Source of the DNA: Rhodospirillales bacterium
Lineage (GTDB): Bacteria > Pseudomonadota > Alphaproteobacteria > Reyranellales > Reyranellaceae
Length of the DNA: 64,000 bases
Reading direction: 5' to 3'
Assembly: GCA_947466085.1 (NCBI GenBank)
Contig: CANIEC010000002.1
Coordinates: forward strand, 1 to 64,000
In this document: piece after piece, positions 62,449 to 64,000 of the stretch
Layout: every line of letters begins with the position of its first letter
Position numbering within the stretch: position 1 is the stretch's first letter
The notes under the pieces: model-generated
Told to the model about the DNA's origin: nothing
What the model saw: only the letters and a program-made list of their open reading frames with translations
Databases searched by the model: none
Made by a program: the position numbers and the translations under genes

Positions 62449-62808
62449 ATGAAGGCGACAAGGACATCCCTGCAGGCGGCAATGGTGCTTCTTCCGGTGC
62501 TGCTGGGAGGCTGCGAGGCGGCGAGTTCCATGAGCGGCGCCGGCCTGTCCGATCCCAAGCTGATGAAGAGCATCAATGATGCTTACGAGGCGCGTGACAA
62601 TTGTCTGGTCGCGAACATTCACCTCGCCGACGCCTTCGCCAGCGCCCAATCCCTCGCGGCCCAGGCGACCGCGTCCTGCCAGACGCAGACCGACGTGCTC
62701 AACGCCCTCAGCAATCCCCACGGCGATCCGCGGATCACCTCGGCGATCCAGAAGGACTCTAGTTTCCGGGCGATGGGCTACGTGATGAAGGCCCGCGGCC
62801 AGGGCTGA
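62449..62808 (+). CDS. Small putative lipoprotein, unrecognised
   Basis: The 119-residue protein has a signal with lipobox LLGGC (Cys22) and a mostly helical mature part with two further Cys (ARDNCLVANIHLADAFASAQ, ATASCQTQTDVLNALSN), perhaps a disulfide. No family is recognised. It follows the terminator and is convergent with the GMC genes. Confidence 0.65.
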   Translation: MKATRTSLQAAMVLLPVLLGGCEAASSMSGAGLSDPKLMKSINDAYEARDNCLVANIHLADAFASAQSLAAQATASCQTQTDVLNALSNPHGDPRITSAIQKDSSFRAMGYVMKARGQG

Positions 62809-62817
62809 CGAGCCCCG

Positions 62818-63261
62818 TCAGGCGCGACGCCACATCGGCGGGCGATTCCTTACCTGATCGAGCAACGACCAGTCGCCCTGTTCCACGACATGGCCCTTGG
62901 GGAAGGGCGAGCGCGGCTCCTGCCCGAGCGAGCGCATCACGCGATCGTCCCGGTAGTAACACAGCAGCACCACGCGATTGAGGGCGAAGAGCGGGGCGCC
63001 GCCTTCCTGTCTGAAGCGGGCTGCGACCTCGGTACGGCGGTCGATGGGAAGATCGGCGAAGGCGCCACCGGACAGGTCGGCGAGTTGCCGGAGAGCGGTC
63101 TGGGCGTCGGCGGTATCGCGTTCCAAGTTCTTGACGATATCGGCGAAGATCAGCTCGTCATCGGCGCCTGGCACGCCATAGGTCGTGCTGGCGGGGATCA
63201 TCAGGCCAGCCAGCGCGCGCAGGTCGCGGATTTCGGCGTCGGTCAGTGTGTCGTACGTCAT
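62818..63261 (-). CDS. Gluconate 2-dehydrogenase subunit 3-like (GMC partner) protein
   Basis: From ATG 63261 the protein has 147 residues: LTDAEIRDLRALAGLMIPAS, TTYGVPGADDELIFADIVKN and LNRVVLLCYYRDDRVMRSLG. This pattern is the small (gamma) subunit family that accompanies membrane GMC dehydrogenases. No Tat signal is seen, unlike classical members. It begins 11 bases after the GMC gene ends, so they form an operon. Confidence 0.75.
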   Translation of the reverse strand: MTYDTLTDAEIRDLRALAGLMIPASTTYGVPGADDELIFADIVKNLERDTADAQTALRQLADLSGGAFADLPIDRRTEVAARFRQEGGAPLFALNRVVLLCYYRDDRVMRSLGQEPRSPFPKGHVVEQGDWSLLDQVRNRPPMWRRA

Positions 63262-63272
63262 GTTGGTCGGCC

Positions 63273-64000
63273 TCAGTCGAAGAGCGTGGCGTCGGCGAGA
63301 CGCCGCTTGATGTTGTCGGCGATGTAGAGCGCCAGCGCCTGGATGGTCGAGGTCGGGTTCACGCCGCCCGAGGTCACCCAGATGCTGCCGTCGACGATGA
63401 ACAGGTTCTTCACATCGTGGCTGCGGCCCCATTCGTTGACCACGGAGCGCTCGGGATCGGTCCCCATGCGGGCCGTGCCCATCAGGTGCCAGCCGGCATT
63501 GAGCATCGGCGCCTCGCCCCCGATGTTTTTCGCGCCGGCCGCTTCGAGGATGTCCTTCGACCGCGCCACGCCGTGGACAATCATCTTCCTCGTGTTGTCG
63601 CTCAGCGTGTAGTCGATCCTGGGCGCGGGAATGCCGTTGCTGTCCTTCAGCACCGGATCGAGCGTCACCCTGTTATGCTCTTCGGGCAGGTCCTCGCAGA
63701 TCGCCGAGAGGCCGAGCTTGCGGTTGAAGATGGTGCGGTAAACGTCGTGATGCGCCTCGCCCCACGGCAGGAAGCCCCGCGCGGTGTTGGCGATCGCGTC
63801 GACGATCATGCCGGCGCCGCGATGGAGCTGCAGGGTGTAACCGCGCACGAAGCCGCGGGTCTTGTCGGTCTCGTAGAATTCCTGGCTCCACAGCGACAGC
63901 TGCGCGCCGGTGTTTCCGTCGATCGGCTCATCGACGTAGCCGTAGGTGTGGGCGAACGGGTGGAACATCAGGTTCCTGCCCACGAGGCCGCTCGAATTGG
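63273..64000 (-). CDS. GMC-family oxidoreductase, C-terminal part (cut by window end)
   Basis: The frame is open to the window edge (reading NSSGLVGRNLMFHPFAH) and ends at 63273. It shows MLNAGWHLMGTARMGTDPER with the catalytic His region, VVNEWGRSHDVKNLFIVDGS and GGVNPTSTIQALALYIAD, the GMC_oxred_C pattern of sugar and alcohol dehydrogenases. The FAD-binding N-terminus lies beyond the window. With the small subunit it should oxidise a sugar or polyol in or near the periplasm and pass electrons to a cytochrome c or quinone. Confidence 0.9.
   Translation of the reverse strand, partial: NSSGLVGRNLMFHPFAHTYGYVDEPIDGNTGAQLSLWSQEFYETDKTRGFVRGYTLQLHRGAGMIVDAIANTARGFLPWGEAHHDVYRTIFNRKLGLSAICEDLPEEHNRVTLDPVLKDSNGIPAPRIDYTLSDNTRKMIVHGVARSKDILEAAGAKNIGGEAPMLNAGWHLMGTARMGTDPERSVVNEWGRSHDVKNLFIVDGSIWVTSGGVNPTSTIQALALYIADNIKRRLADATLFD

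Overview
The window reads as high-GC alphaproteobacterial DNA. Lineage clues are an HWE-type sensor kinase, an orphan ActR/RegA-type regulator, a GlcDEF set, DUF2076 and DCC proteins and dense GC-rich coding. A Rhodospirillales or Hyphomicrobiales host would fit, but genus cannot be read from the sequence. It divides into three regions.

(1) 1 to about 24.46 kb is an integrated catabolic island. It opens in the 5' part of an IS256-family transposase and ends with an excisionase-like protein and a tyrosine integrase. Between them lie glutathione reductase, an acyl/aryl-CoA ligase, an aldehyde dehydrogenase, a VOC protein, GlcD/GlcE/GlcF, a dipeptide-type ABC transporter (BCADF), an AGPS-like FAD oxidase, a Nu-like glutathione transferase, and a complete Rieske dioxygenase system (ferredoxin, alpha, beta, reductase). 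A shared dyad, CCAA(A/T)(C/T)TGGTC followed by ACCA, occurs before gor, before the ligase operon, and in the divergent gap between transporter and oxidase. It implies one FCD/GntR-type regulator that is not in the window. The island ends inside a Cd/Zn/Pb P-type ATPase gene, which has lost its 3' part.

(2) About 24.46 to 41.6 kb is a metal-response mosaic. Five copies of a MerR-family dyad (CTGTAG-N3-CTACAG type, beside TTGATC-like -35 boxes) precede the P-type ATPase, a PaaK-like adenylating enzyme with a 65-residue membrane protein, an exported HEVAH putative metallopeptidase divergent from merR, a SAM methyltransferase, and a tandem TRAP pair. A PbrT-like cytochrome c/FTR1 permease, an alpha5-site ArsR sensor, a second MerR with a YnfA protein, a frameshifted O-antigen-ligase-like gene and several relics (merR, metallopeptidase, cyclase) complete it. 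This dispersed single-dyad regulon, with unusual targets, is the best candidate for an undescribed system.

(3) About 41.8 to 64 kb looks more like chromosomal backbone, patched with relics. It holds a fatty-acyl-AMP-ligase-like gene behind a clear cobalamin riboswitch, a serine hydrolase, an IS5 relic, an NAD(P)-binding reductase, HIG1 and SOUL proteins, an ActR-like regulator between a duplicated DCC segment, folE, DUF3429, DUF2076, a second GST, a DUF3574 lipoprotein, dps, a peptidase of the ArgE family, tRNA-Ser(GCU), an HWE kinase with receiver, a PhnD-like protein overlapping a hybrid kinase, an acyl-CoA dehydrogenase, a small lipoprotein and a GMC dehydrogenase pair cut by the window end.
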